NCBI GenBank assembly: GCA_025093985.1
Contig: JACAAK010000001.1
Span: 682,001 to 746,000 of the forward strand
DNA from: Calvatia gigantea
Lineage: Eukaryota > Basidiomycota > Agaricomycetes > Agaricales > Lycoperdaceae
DNA: 64,000 nucleotides
Direction: 5' to 3'
Shown in pieces: positions 36,601-48,162 of this stretch; within the stretch, counting starts at the first letter, position 1, and each line of letters opens with the position of its first letter. Position numbers and translations under genes: made by a program. The notes beneath the pieces are model-generated. The model was not told the origin of the DNA. It ran no database searches and was given only the letters and a program-made list of their open reading frames with translations.

Positions 36601-39600
36601 TCCAATCCTTCTGACTCCAGTCTGCCCCCTGTTTCCGGCTGTATTCGGGTAGTATACATTGTTGTCGATAACGTAACTTCTACACAGGAGAGTCTATTAC
36701 CGACAATCACCAAACACGGGGCGTCGAACTGCCCTTGACGTTCCAACATGACATTCCATCGGTTTTATACCTCCTTGCATGCTCGTCACATCGGATTACG
36801 TTGCGATTGGATGCAACGTCCTGACAACTCCACATATAGGCACTCCTCCATATGCCCCAGACCGACGGAAACCGATACCGCACACAGATCTGGGGTTGGT
36901 CAAGATACTTATCACGGTGGACTGTGACCGGTCTTTTGATACTCATGATACCGAAGCTGAAGTCAAACTTCCAAACCATTGATAACACGGATCGTCCCTG
37001 ATTGTTCCCCCAAGCCCCTCCCTCCCTGCCTTCCTCCGTCAGCACTATATGCTGTCATTGAGGCACACCCGCTATGTTCTGCTATGGCCGCATGCACCCA
37101 AACTCAAATTGTCATCCTCCTGTCCATCCCCTTGTGCCTTTGGATCTCTTTTGATGTTCTTCTCCTCGGAAACTTTCCCTGACTTTATCAAGAACTTCCT
37201 AATCTATCCCAGGTCCGTCTGCATCAATCATTTGTAATTTACAATGTCAAAATATATTCTTGCGGTATGTCAACTCTGAATTGTGCGTCTATCTTGGTGT
37301 GTGTGCATGATGCCAACCCAAGCAAAAGCCATAATCAGCTGCCGGATTTACAAGAATTTCCGGGAGGGTGCGGGTGCATAAATGAACGAAAGTTTTGTTG
37401 ATGCGAAGTGTAACGTGGTGGGTTGGTGACAACGCCTACCCTCACCTCGTCCCCTCCACCGCCACCGGCGACGACTCATTAAAGTCCGCAATAATTGCCA
37501 GATCTGAATAGATAACGAAATCCAACCGGAGTACATTTGGCGAAGTCGCGGTATGTCACACAAACAGCCTGATGTGTTACCGTCGAGACCGAAAGTGATT
37601 GATGGCGTATGAGAAGCATGTCAGGGATTCATGGGCAGCATGGTCGCAAAAGCCTCTTTCTGCCATGTTTTACCCACACTCCTTGAAATGATACGTCGGA
37701 AGACAGGACAGCCAAAGCATTTGGTATGTCGGGGCCGGTGTTTTAGGTGACATATGCGCCTATAAGACCGGAGTGTGATCATGGTTGGCGACGTTGGATG
37801 CTGGGGAAGTGTAAAATTCGCTGTCGGCGGGGCCCAGTAAGTTGACTTTGAGGGTGGACAAATGGAGAACTCATCAAATCCAAGTGAAACCCAAGGCAAA
37901 GGGACCACACTCACTTTTGAGACGTAATTAGTCTCTTTGAATTACTTTGCCAGAGAGGAAATTTACTTCACACTTGGCGAAATCACACTCGGGGATGATG
38001 ATGGAAACTCGTGAGAAAGGTCCTGGAAATTAACGGTTGAGAGATTGCCCACAACTGACCAAGGACGTCATAGGCTTCGAACTAATCCATAATAGGATTG
38101 TCTTCGTGGGATCATGGGACGACTTGTCGTGTTGACCTTTATCATATCACATTATGGAGTCGGTCGTCGTGTTTCAGAGGAACGATAACTCCGTCTCGAA
38201 GCGCTGCAACTCCACGCGCGTTGTGTTGACATACGAGACTAGCTTCTTTTAAGCAAAAAGTATGCATGTAGGAGTAGTGGAGTGAACAGACAGCGGGACC
38301 ACCGATCATGTCAACTTCGACGCGCGCCCGTGTAAAGTGAGGCGCGTTACCGAACTATTTAGTAAGTAGTTGAAAAGTATCCGCAACATTTCCTGAGCTC
38401 GAGCGGTATTGGCCTTGGTCTGATGCAGAAACGGGGTCCGAAAACGACGTGCAGCTGTAATCAGAGCTTGGAGGCTAGGATGACCCCTTCGGGTTTCCTT
38501 CGCGATGAGGTGCAAAACGCCGCAGTTCAGGTGTTCATTGGATGTCGCCGTTGGGAAAAGGTATGAAACCTGAGAAGGATGGAGAGCATACCAAGACATT
38601 TCCTAACAAGCGCTATATAAAGTCTTCTGGAAAATTCTGGGGAAGCGGAGATGGGGCCCTGGATGCGCAGGGAAGCAGGAAATTGGAGTGAGAATAGGTA
38701 TGAAAGGGTGGTCTCTAGTGCTCCCCAATTTTTGAAGAGAAGAAGTATGGAAGCACGGGGTCTAGAGCATACAAAGGCACGCGAGAGTTTCGGGTCTGTC
38801 TGACGAAGTGCTTCTTTCCTCGCCTACCTCAGCAAATCTCCTTCGGGTGTGGCATTTTTAAGCGTATGAATGCATCGTGAATTTGGAGTAAAACCCAGCT
38901 GTGTGCGCACGGAAACGCTGGGATTGCGGAAAAGGGGCCCAAAGCGATGCAGATCCACGTGCTCGGAGTAGTTGAGCGGACAGAGTCTACCCAGAGGCCA
39001 AACGTAAGATATTCAATTGCCAATATAAAGTACACGTGGTTGCTTATCCGCGAACTGGAACCGATCAATTCGTGAGGCTGAACGTTTGACCTAGACTCTA
39101 CTCCTTAGCCGCTAATCCCCGAATGAGTTGACAAATTCTGTGGAAACTTGTGAGGACACCTCGCATTTAGCTCCCATAAGACCCTAGAAAATTTCAAATG
39201 TATGTGATCAAGTTTGTCGGCATTTTGACTTGGGGACTCCTCAGCATTAGAACGAATGACCATCCTTGTGACCTGTCGGACTATGTGCTTTGTAGAAGCA
39301 AACAGAATATGCTTTCCATCAAGTTTCCTGCTTCCCATGCCAGGCATGCCTCAGGCCTCAGGGTTGGTGCCTGACTATGGGGCAAGCTGGTTGTATTCGT
39401 TCGGCCACTGGGCCGGACCGTGCTTACTTTTGTTAGACCCAAGGACGGGTGGCAGGTATCGGGCCAGTCAAGACAGCATGGGTTTTCCTTGCTGATGTCG
39501 CAGTGACAAGGATAAGAACAAGCACCTGTACAAGGGGCCGCCGGAAACCTAGAACAGTTTTATTAGGATTGTGGATCTGGTTGATTCTTACCGGCATATT

Positions 39601-39913
39601 TGAAACCGCGAAGTGGCGCGGAAGATCAGGAAAGCGATCGGGGTTCGCAAATTTTCCGTCGGCAAATCCGAGGAGGATATGCCGTTTTTTTGTCTGACGG
39701 GACATGGGAACTGGCGGGAATGCGAGAACGATAATTGATGGTGTGAGTGGAAAAAACCTGGAAACACAACTTAGGTTTCGTGATGTTCGGAGGCGGGAGG
39801 ACCCCGGAAGTTGGGACTCCGCTTGAAAGTAAGCGTGTGAACCCTGGGTGTCGGAAGTACGGGTAGGACTCCAACCACCACTGTGCTCAGATAATTCTTC
39901 AAGGGCAAGACCC
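33639..39913. other. Large gene-poor region
   Basis: About 6.3 kb with no recognisable gene between the divergently read CDC24-like and RAP1-like genes. Open frames up to 160 codons occur (minus strand 39433-39915; 38306-38599; 37621-37914) but none shows a known motif or connects to neighbours by plausible splicing. No LTR, reverse transcriptase, transposase or terminal inverted repeat was seen by eye. It may be old transposon debris or hold lineage-specific genes. Confidence 0.4.
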
Positions 39914-42786
39914 ATGGCACCAGCTCGTCCCAGGCGCGTTCAAACCATACCACCGCAACAACACAACGCACAAGATGAGCAGCAAGAACAGCAAGAATAT
40001 CCTGCCCTGTTCATCGATCCCATGATGGGCACTCCACTTCCAATTTATGTCGCGAAGGACGTCGACGACCGTGAGGATATTGTCCGCTTAATCACTGTAG
40101 GTATCAACCTTATTGAGCGCGTGGAGATCACGCACACAAAGTGCTTAGCACTACCGTTTTGAGTGTACCCAATACCCAAAATGTGGGCATTGGCTTCCAC
40201 CGTTTCTCCCTGTCTTTTTTTATTTTATTTTGTGCAATTAATAGAAACGTCGTTGTAGCTTATACTTACGCCCTATTCGCTTAGAGCTATGGTGGTACTG
40301 TCTCCCCCAACTACAGTGGCGTTCCGTATATTCTTGGTGCGCATCTTCACACCTCGCTCAAAATTCTCTGTTGGACCGTTAGGTCTTGGCTTGTTCGCTT
40401 TGTCCTTTATACTTTCAGAGAGTGTTAAGGGCTAACTTACAACCTTGAACACAGTGGATCCCCTTAAGCAGTCGGGACAAAATTTATACCGTCATTATCT
40501 TGGCAAGAAGGGCAAAATTGTGTTGGCGGCACGATGGGTATACGAGTGCATAAGATTGAACCAACTACAAACCTTTCACAGTAACTATGCTGGTTGTAAG
40601 GTGACCGGGAAGGAGCCGTAATATTTTTCTTTGGTCTGGGTTTTATCTGGAGCTGAAGCATCCTGCAGTGTCCACGCTACACCGCCGGAACCTTCAAATC
40701 AACAACCTCAATCAATACCTTCTGCAAGCTCCCAGGTCCAGCAAGCCTCTTCCTCAACGCCCCTCCGCAACCAGCTACCTCCGTCGCCGGAGCCTCCCAG
40801 TTTACGCCCAGGGCCTGACAATATACATACTTTGTCCCGTCAAAATGGCATGGCAAGCCAACATTCACAGATGCCGCCACCGCCACCACCACCCATGCAA
40901 GGACATCGGCCAGGCATGCAGCCTGTGTCTCCAGGAATGATTCCACCCGGCGTTTCAGTTGATGGGTTGACTTTTACCCCATACGCAATATTCGGCCAAG
41001 GTATAACTGCTTCTGGTGCCGGTCCCCCACCTCCTCAGCCGCAACCAAGTGGATCGGCGACGGGACCATCTCCATCAACCAGGATGCAATCAGAAGGTGT
41101 TCCACCGTGGCAGGGAACAACGGGTATTGCCCCTTCGCAAACACATCTGAATCCGCCCCCACCGCCAAATCAAGAACAACTGATGCACCGCCCACCACAT
41201 TGGGATGGGTATCCCCATAATACACATCCTGGGGAGCCTATACCCGGACCCTCAGGAGGGGAAGGATATGAATACCGATACAGAGATGATGGTAATGGCA
41301 GCGGACAGTGGGTCCCAGCACATGGGTATTACGATCCAGGGGTGCGTGCGTCAATCTCTAGCGTTGCCTGCACCCATTGAGGATTCCCGCTAGTATGAAC
41401 AAGTTTATCAACCGGCTTATCCTGGTGAGGTATCAAATAATGCCGTTCCTGGGCAACTACCCGTACCTCCCCAATCGGATGGCGGTGCGCCAAACGAGGC
41501 CTCTACACAACCAGGCACCGGTGAGGATCAACCCCGCGGACGAAAGCGCACGCGCACACAGGTATATTTCACTTATGATCCTCTTGAACAGATGTTGACA
41601 TGAATTCGCGTAAAGCCGCCTCCCGCCGCGCCAGCCTCGAGTTTGGTTGTCAACCGAAATGTCGCAGCGAGATCCCCCACGCCTCCATCTCGAATCATAA
41701 AAAGCACTTATGGAGGCAATCTTTTCACAGCAGACGATGTATTATATTTGAAGAAATACATTGATTACTGCCGAGACCAAGGATTAGTCCTCAGGTGCGT
41801 CACATACCCCACTTGTTCATAACCGGTTGATTTAATATTTTCTCTCAGTTTACGTGAAATTTGTGAACGAATTGCCATCAAAGCACCACACCATACGTAT
41901 GCGTCCTCTTCGGCACATTATTTCTGTCTCTAAAACCCGACTAGGTTCTACTCTTGGCGCCGCTACTGTAACAAGCACCAAATCCGGCTTGGTGGCTATA
42001 TCATGAACAATGGCGCCAGCAACGGCAATGATGAAAGCCAGCGGTCAGAATCAGCGGAAGGAGATTGGGACATGGATGCTTCGGACCCGGAAGCCGCTTT
42101 ACAGGCGGGACCTTCGGCAGAAACGATGTTCACCAGCAGCGTATCTCTACCGCAGAATAAATCGAAGGCCCGGAAGGACAGATCTCCAACACCTCCCAGG
42201 GCACTTTATAGAAGCACGACAGGAAAGGGTGTGGCATTTACGACACAGGATAGGGACTTTTTGATAAGTTTCATGGACTACAGGAGGTCCGTTCCTTTTT
42301 CTTTGTTATTTTTCCAACCTGATAAACACGCCATATGTCTTCGCAGGTCCCAGGGTCGATTAGATATGGTTCAATTCTGGAAAGATGTGGCGGTGAAAGC
42401 ACCGCACCACTCCAGGGCGTCGTGGATGAAGTATTGGCGACGACATAAACATGAATTTAATCGTACGGAAGAGGATGCGCCCTTGCCGCCTGCCCCAGAG
42501 AAGAAGATGCGGTATAGTAGACAGGATGATATCCTGCTTGCAAGGTACTTCTTTGAGCGGCCGACGGGGACCTCCGACTCGATATTTCAGGCGTTTGGGC
42601 GGAAGGTGCGTGTTTTACATATGGTATCATATACGGTAGCATGAAAAGCTGATTTATTCGCGGTGGATGCAGTATCCGCATCATCCATGGAAAGGCTGGC
42701 AAGAGCACCATCGGATACATAAAGCCAAAATCGATAATCTCATCGCGATGCTACAGCGCGGGGAAAACATCGACGGTGAAGCCTAA
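39914..42786 (+). CDS. RAP1-like telomere protein: BRCT plus three Myb-like repeats
   Basis: Ten exons: 39914-40096, 40285-40336, 40455-40617, 40669-41341, 41394-41561, 41616-41794, 41849-41896, 41945-42286, 42347-42605, 42673-42786. They total 2181 nt (726 aa) in frame. Residues about 35-133 form a BRCT domain (ALFIDPMMGTPLPIYV, HGGTV-like SYGGTVSPNYSGVPYILV, AARWVYECIRLNQL). A Pro/Gln-rich linker follows. Three Rap1-type Myb-like repeats come next: LFTADDVLYLKKYIDY...RIAIKAPHHTFYSWRRY (~445-505); FTTQDRDFLISFMDY...VAVKAPHHSRASWMKYWRRH (~583-640); YSRQDDILLARYFFE...YPHHPWKGWQEHHRIH (~655-715). Rap1 binds telomeric DNA or shelterin in fungi. The protein ends just after repeat 3, so no C-terminal RCT domain is visible. 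An orthologue or a BRCT-Myb relative are both possible. Confidence 0.8.
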
Positions 42787-43163
42787 AATAAGTTTATATT
42801 CTCTTAGCGTACGATTTTCGGATTCCATGCTTAATTTCGGTTCTTGGGCTGCGGTTGTATTCTTTTATGGTTATTGTGGAGTAATATTTCCATGATTCCG
42901 TTTATGCTTGTAATCCTAGCCTATTTTATGTCTTCAGTTCAATATGCTTATAAGTCCGTGTCTTTTTACAAAGGGGGAATGAGCACCAAATTAGATGCCA
43001 AACAGTGGGAGGTTGGACAATATCTCTTTGATTTTCTTCATTGCGCAGATGTTATGGATAACGACGTATGGGTTTTACCGCGGGAACAGATACACCTAAT
43101 ACTGAATTACTGTACATTCTTGTGATACAACTATGGGACAGCCAAGCCTAGGCTTTAGTCAAA
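42787..43163. other. Short intergenic between convergent genes
   Basis: About 380 bases between the RAP1-like stop and the PhyH-family stop. It is AT-rich, with only an unsupported 93-codon plus-strand frame. It is presumably shared 3' UTR sequence. Confidence 0.5.
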
Positions 43164-44913
43164 CTAACTGGCAGCAGCACGAACAACTTGGTTGATCTCT
43201 CCAGGTGGTAGAATACGGGAAAAAGGCATTTCAGGCGTGGGCTGTAACCAGTTCTTCGCGTCATACTCTGCATATGGAGGGGACTCGACCATATGGAATG
43301 TATACGCGAAACGCGTATTGGGACTCGTGTTTCTTTCGGACTTGTGCAACACCGAACCATGGATGAGAACAAGATCACCTGAAGGCCAGACAAAAATAAA
43401 ACATCGTCAGCCACTGAGCAGCGAGAACAGAACAGAACAGAACAGAACAGGAAGACGTGGCACGTACCAGGATTACAAGTTTCTAAGATGTAGTCTCCTT
43501 TTGCCTCTGCAGTTTTCTCGTTGATAGCTTTCTCCTCCTCCGGCGAGACGAGAGCTTCGAAGCCTGTTCCGCCAGTTGGGAGACGAGTGAAACGTTTAGT
43601 GATGGGTGTCACAAGGTGTGAGCCAGGGAGGAAGGAGAGGGCACCGTTGGTAGCTGTGCATTGTTCGAGGGCAATCCAAAAGCCGAGAGCTGATGGGGGG
43701 TTGGTATACTGTTTAGCCGCGCAGCAAGTGTTCATAAACCTCAAAAGGCATAGTTAGACGGAGAGGGGTGTGCTTACGAGAAAAGTCCTAACGTCGACCC
43801 ATCGTGGTGATGTATGAGGAAATGTGCGAAGCTACGAGACACTTGCGATACGTACGAATCGTTATGCTCGGGAACTGTACATGGTATCAGTTGGCTAGCT
43901 CATGGCATGAGGGGAATGAATTTAGTAACTGACTGACCTTCTCCACCGATTTGCTGTTGCTTCGTTATCACCATGCTTTGCAGGGCTGAGAATCGTATTG
44001 GGTCGTTATCCGTGCACCATAGACGGAGAGATATTGTTGACATACCGACGGGGTCGTGGTGGAACTTGAGGTCACGAACCAATGACCTCAGACGGTCATT
44101 CTCGAGGGTGACTTTACGAAACAGAGGATCGAGCTCATGAAGGCCTGGAGACAATAGAGAAATAGAGAAGGGGGAACCAAAGGAATGGCCATGGAAGAGA
44201 TAAGCAGAGGGTAGGCGGAAGTAATGATGAGGCTTATGAGTGCTTGACACGGGGCGATAAGCCATCCAAGGAAAGGACGAACCATGGCCGATTTTGTTCA
44301 CCGCTTTCTGCTTAGGTCGGTTAAGCTTTCCATTGAGATCAACGGCATCTTCTTCTAGAAAAAAGCGACTGCGACGGCAATGGATATGGCGGTCATTGGT
44401 ATTGAAGGGTGAACGTACATCTTGTCACCCGATGTGAGGAAATAATCATCCCCCACATGGTTGTCATCTCCGGTCGTAAATTTCGTCTGCGTGTTGAGTT
44501 AGAAGGAATCTTTTATGATGCTATAAAGACTGCGTACACGAGGATGTGAGTCAAGGTCGAATTCATCGAGTAGCTGCTTTGACCGATTGAGTAAGGCGTC
44601 TGTCTCTTCTTTGTTCAAGAAGCTCGGGACAACTAGATATCTAGTCAGGATGGTCAGGTCTGCTGGCCGATTGATGCATTGGTGTGGCATGAGTCATGAT
44701 GCCCCGCTGGGCAATGGATAACAATGAGCACCGCACATTGTGTGCCCAGCGGAGGAGTTTTACGGCACAATGAAGGGCACCTTGAAGCGAACTGAGGCCA
44801 TTCTTACCCGTCTCTGTGGAACTAGCATGGCAGCTCAGTGATCTAAGAGACTGGTTTTGAGATTGAGAATGCACCTTGTCGATTTGTTCCTGGGTCAGGT
44901 ATTCGAGTGTCAT
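43164..44913 (-). CDS. Phytanoyl-CoA dioxygenase (PhyH) family protein, with microexons
   Basis: A 2-oxoglutarate/Fe(II) dioxygenase most like PHYHD1-type proteins. Eleven exons read leftwards: 44875-44913, 44781-44791, 44538-44640, 44419-44486, 44283-44368, 44046-44144, 43938-43985, 43856-43874, 43778-43787, 43468-43708, 43164-43378. They total 939 nt (312 aa) in frame. Visible motifs: YLVVPSFLNKEETDALL, FTTGDDNHVGDDYFLTSGDK, the iron ligands HND in VPEHNDSTFLYTNPPSALGFW, GALSFLPGSH, and the distal ligand region LVLIHGSVLHKSERN with TRFAYTFH. Exons 44781-44791 (11 nt) and 43778-43787 (10 nt) are microexons; each restores phase and supplies residues expected by the family. An alternative in-frame ATG lies upstream of the chosen start. 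The natural substrate is unknown. Confidence 0.86.
43425..43450. repeat. GAACA pentamer repeat inside an intron
   Basis: About five tandem GAACA units inside the intron 43379-43467 of the PhyH-family gene. It is a simple repeat that does not touch the coding sequence. Confidence 0.75.
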
Positions 44914-45083
44914 TGTTAGCAGGATCTCGCAGTTGCAGGGTGTTGATACAGCAGGAAAGGATGAAGCTTGATCAAGTTCCGGGCCGGTCATGTTACCTGA
45001 TCTTATCTCACCCTCTTACCGGGTTAACGAAGTCAACACAGTCAGTGTGCTAACACATTAGACACGGTAATACTACATTTCTG

Positions 45084-45089
45084 ACGCGT
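45084..45089. promoter_or_regulatory. MluI cell-cycle box (ACGCGT)
   Basis: A perfect palindromic ACGCGT, about 250 bases upstream of the CDC6 start codon, in the divergent promoter shared with the PhyH-family gene. In yeasts this motif binds MBF, which drives G1/S genes including cdc18/CDC6. Function here is inferred. Confidence 0.5.
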
Positions 45090-45187
45090 TCCAGGTCATT
45101 AGAAGCCGCAAAAACCAAGTACCGACACGGTGTCTGAGGAAATAAATGATGGAATGGGAGATAATGACCCTGCACGTGGCCAATTCG

Positions 45188-45208
45188 ACGCGAAGCGCGT
45201 TTACGCGT
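45188..45208. promoter_or_regulatory. Cluster of MCB-like motifs upstream of CDC6
   Basis: ACGCGA at 45188-45193 and ACGCGT at 45203-45208, with a further GCGCGT between them, about 130 bases before the CDC6 ATG. Clustering of MBF-type sites close to the start codon is what G1/S promoters show in yeasts. Binding is inferred from sequence only. Confidence 0.55.
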
Positions 45209-45335
45209 TTGATGGCCTGGGCGGAGTTTGAATATCGAGTTTACTTGAGCTCGCACGCGCTCTCTTCTTCTTCATCTGTCTCTTCTTCTATACGAGTTTG
45301 GTTGCTCCCAGACTTCAAGGGCGTCGTCATCACTA

Positions 45336-47457
45336 ATGCAGACAACGCGTGTAACACGTAGCTCGGTCCTTGGAAAGCGTGGCCACCAACAACAGCAGGA
45401 AAATTCGACATCATCGTCGTTGGCCTCCAAGTCGGTGGACCAGCTTCAGTCTCCTGATTCTACACCTCAGCCAAAGCGTCCGCGGGTCTCGACGCTCATT
45501 ATTGATGGTCAAGGCAACAAGGAAAATATTCCTCCGTTTTCTCCCCGACTGCTAACGCCTGATGCATCTCCCGTCACCGGTCGAGCCGAACGTGCCCTAC
45601 GGCGGTCTGGGACCGAGATCATAACTCCCTCGCGCGTGCGACATAGTGAGTTGAATGTGCCGGAGATATTACTACTTAAATCTGACACGTCATACCAGCT
45701 GTGCGTCGGCATGCATCAACATCAACCCTTGCGTCGGCCGACACAGCTTCGGACTCCACGGTGTTCTCGTTTTCTACCCCGCCGCCCACTCCAGTGTCTT
45801 CCCTTCCATTACATATACGTGCTCGCACACTTCTACGTGCTACTTGCAACAGTGCTGATAATGAAATTGCTGGACGTGACACAGAGCGTGCCACACTTCG
45901 TGATTTCTTCACCTCCTTCATGGATGACTCTGCTATGGATGCCGATAATGCACCTTCTACTCTCTATATTTCTGGTTCTCCCGGATGTGGAAAAACAGCG
46001 CTGGTCAACTCAGTCCTTGGTCAACTCGACCCGGGGGCTAACGGTGTCAAGATCATTTCTATCAATTGTATGGCCCTGAACAACCTTGATGCACTCTGGG
46101 AACGGATGTTTGAAGAACTAGATGCAACCCGCAAGCAAAAATCTTCCCCTTCCAAGTCTTGCAAGGCTAAGGGTAGGGATGCAATCGCAGCCCTTCTCGC
46201 CGGTCTCCGGACAAAATGGTGTGTGGATTCCTGTTAGCTTCCAACTTACTCTGACATTCTACTAGTGTCCTTATTTTGGACGAGCTGGATCATATCACAC
46301 CTAACGCCCAAACTTTGATGTCGCTCTTTTCCTTGCCTGTCACGACCCCTTCACATCTCCGCTTGATTGGTATCGCCAACACCCATACTTTGACCTCCAC
46401 ACCCCCTTCTTCACCATCTCTCAATATTCGCACAATGCATTTTGCCCCTTACACATCCGGTCAGCTATCCGAAATCCTACAAACGAGACTGCACCCCTTG
46501 TACAACATTGAGTCCGAATCTGTTCAGGGAGATCCCAAAAAATTCCTCCCCCCGCCCGCTCTAACATTGTTAACGAAAAAGATTGCCTGTATGACTGGTG
46601 ATGTCCGAAGCCTTTTCGAAGTACTGCGCGGTGCAATTGATATTGCCGTCGCGCCCTCAAAGAAACCATCTGTTGGCGCTGCCGCTACTGATGCCCCGGC
46701 CGTCAGCGTTACTCCAAGTCATGTCCTTGCTGCCCTCAAGGCATACAAACCCTCATCTGGCAAGTCGGCCCCCTCTGTCTCTTCCTCAGGTACCGCTGTA
46801 AGCAACAGTGAAACAGTAACCAAAGTCAAAAACCTCAATCTACAAGCACGTCTTGTTCTCCTCACTGTCCTTCTTGCCTTGAAGCGCTTAGGGGCCGGAC
46901 TTACCCTCTCTGGATCATCACCCGCCCCATCCCCACGCAAGTCGACTTCATCCGCACTCCGACGTACTGCATCTTCCGTTAGTCAGCCGACGGCAAATAT
47001 GGACACAAATCAGCTTCATGCCTATTATGCCACTATCCTTACCCGGAGTGATTCTGGTGTCTTTGACCCGACAATACGGAGCGAGTTCGGTGACCTTCTG
47101 AACGTCCTTGAAACTAATGGCCTTGTTTCTCAATCATCGTCCCTCACGGCTTCGGCTGGATCTGCGGGCCGTAAACCTTTTGCCCGATCGGCATCCTTTG
47201 GTGGGTCTTCCAAAGGTGCTGGGGGGAACGTTGGGAGCGTGAGACTTGTGGAGGGCCTTCGGTTCGATGAGATTCTGCGTGGACTGGGTGTGAATAGTAC
47301 CTCGCAGGAGGGTGTTGAGGTTGACGTCTGCGAGGAAGAGGTCAACGCAGTCTGGCGGAGCGAACAAGCTAGGATTACCAAGGACGCTAAGGCTAGAGAT
47401 ATGGCGTCTTCGAAGGTAGTCCATCAAGACGTTTTTACGGATGCCTTTGAACTCTGA
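45336..47457 (+). CDS. CDC6: DNA replication licensing factor CDC6/Cdc18 (AAA+ ATPase)
   Basis: Loads the MCM helicase onto origins with ORC. Three exons: 45336-45645, 45699-46218, 46266-47457; 2022 nt, 673 aa, in frame. The N-terminal 110 residues are disordered and regulatory. They contain a basic PKRPR nuclear-localisation-like patch, a KEN box (GNKENIPPFSPR), and several S/T-P sites (LTPDASP, IITPSR), typical of CDK and APC/C control. The AAA+ core shows Walker A SGSPGCGKTAL, Walker B CVLILDELD, sensor-1 region LRLIGIANT and sensor-2-like MTGDVRSLFEVLRGAID. A winged-helix C-terminal domain follows (YYATILTRSDSGVFD, EFGDLLNVLETNGLV) with a Ser-rich insertion. MCB motifs upstream suggest G1/S transcription. 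It could in principle be ORC1-related, but no BAH domain is present, so CDC6 fits best. Confidence 0.9.
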
Positions 47458-48162
47458 AGCTTACGCCGTTTCATCCCCATTTTTTCTCTCTGTCTGTCTT
47501 ATTGAATTATGCTTAACATTATGATCCATGCATCCCACTCATCCGTTCATTTCATCCATTCCTTCCTTCTGCATCTTCAAATGGCATTGCATTTTCACCG
47601 CCCTTCTCACCTTAAATTCATTGCAGCATTGTTCCATTTGTAGTTTTGTCTCATTTCGGTTTTCTCACTTGTTCCGATTCCACTTGATTTTCCTTCCAAA
47701 AATATTGTTTTGTAATTCTTTGCTCAACGTTCAACCATTGCTACCCATCATCCCAGTGTTGCTTTGCCACATTCTAGATACCAATCTCCAATTCATTCCC
47801 TGACGCCCGTTTCTATGCCATCATTTTTATTCGTGTCATGTTTGAAACCTTATGCGTGTCTATACTGTATAGGAAGGAAAAAACAAACCAAACGTTGAAA
47901 TATGTCGGAGCATTATATAGATTCTATAATACAATTCAACACGAAAAATTTTCGGTATTACAACTCAGAATCGGGTCCACTAAGTTGGAGCCGTACACAC
48001 GACGTCACGCTGAACGCTTAAGCTTCTAGCAATTCCGTGAGGGCAAAGTCCTCGGAATTGTCAAGTCTGCCAAAAGAAGTGTTATTTGCACCAAAGGCTT
48101 TCATCTATCCATATAATACGCAGTATCATCCATATTATACAAGATCGTCCGATACCCGTTCC
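47458..48162. other. Intergenic between convergent genes
   Basis: About 700 bases separating the CDC6 and DIS3 stop codons. It is T-rich on the plus strand, with unsupported short frames. It is probably 3' UTR sequence of both genes. Confidence 0.5.
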
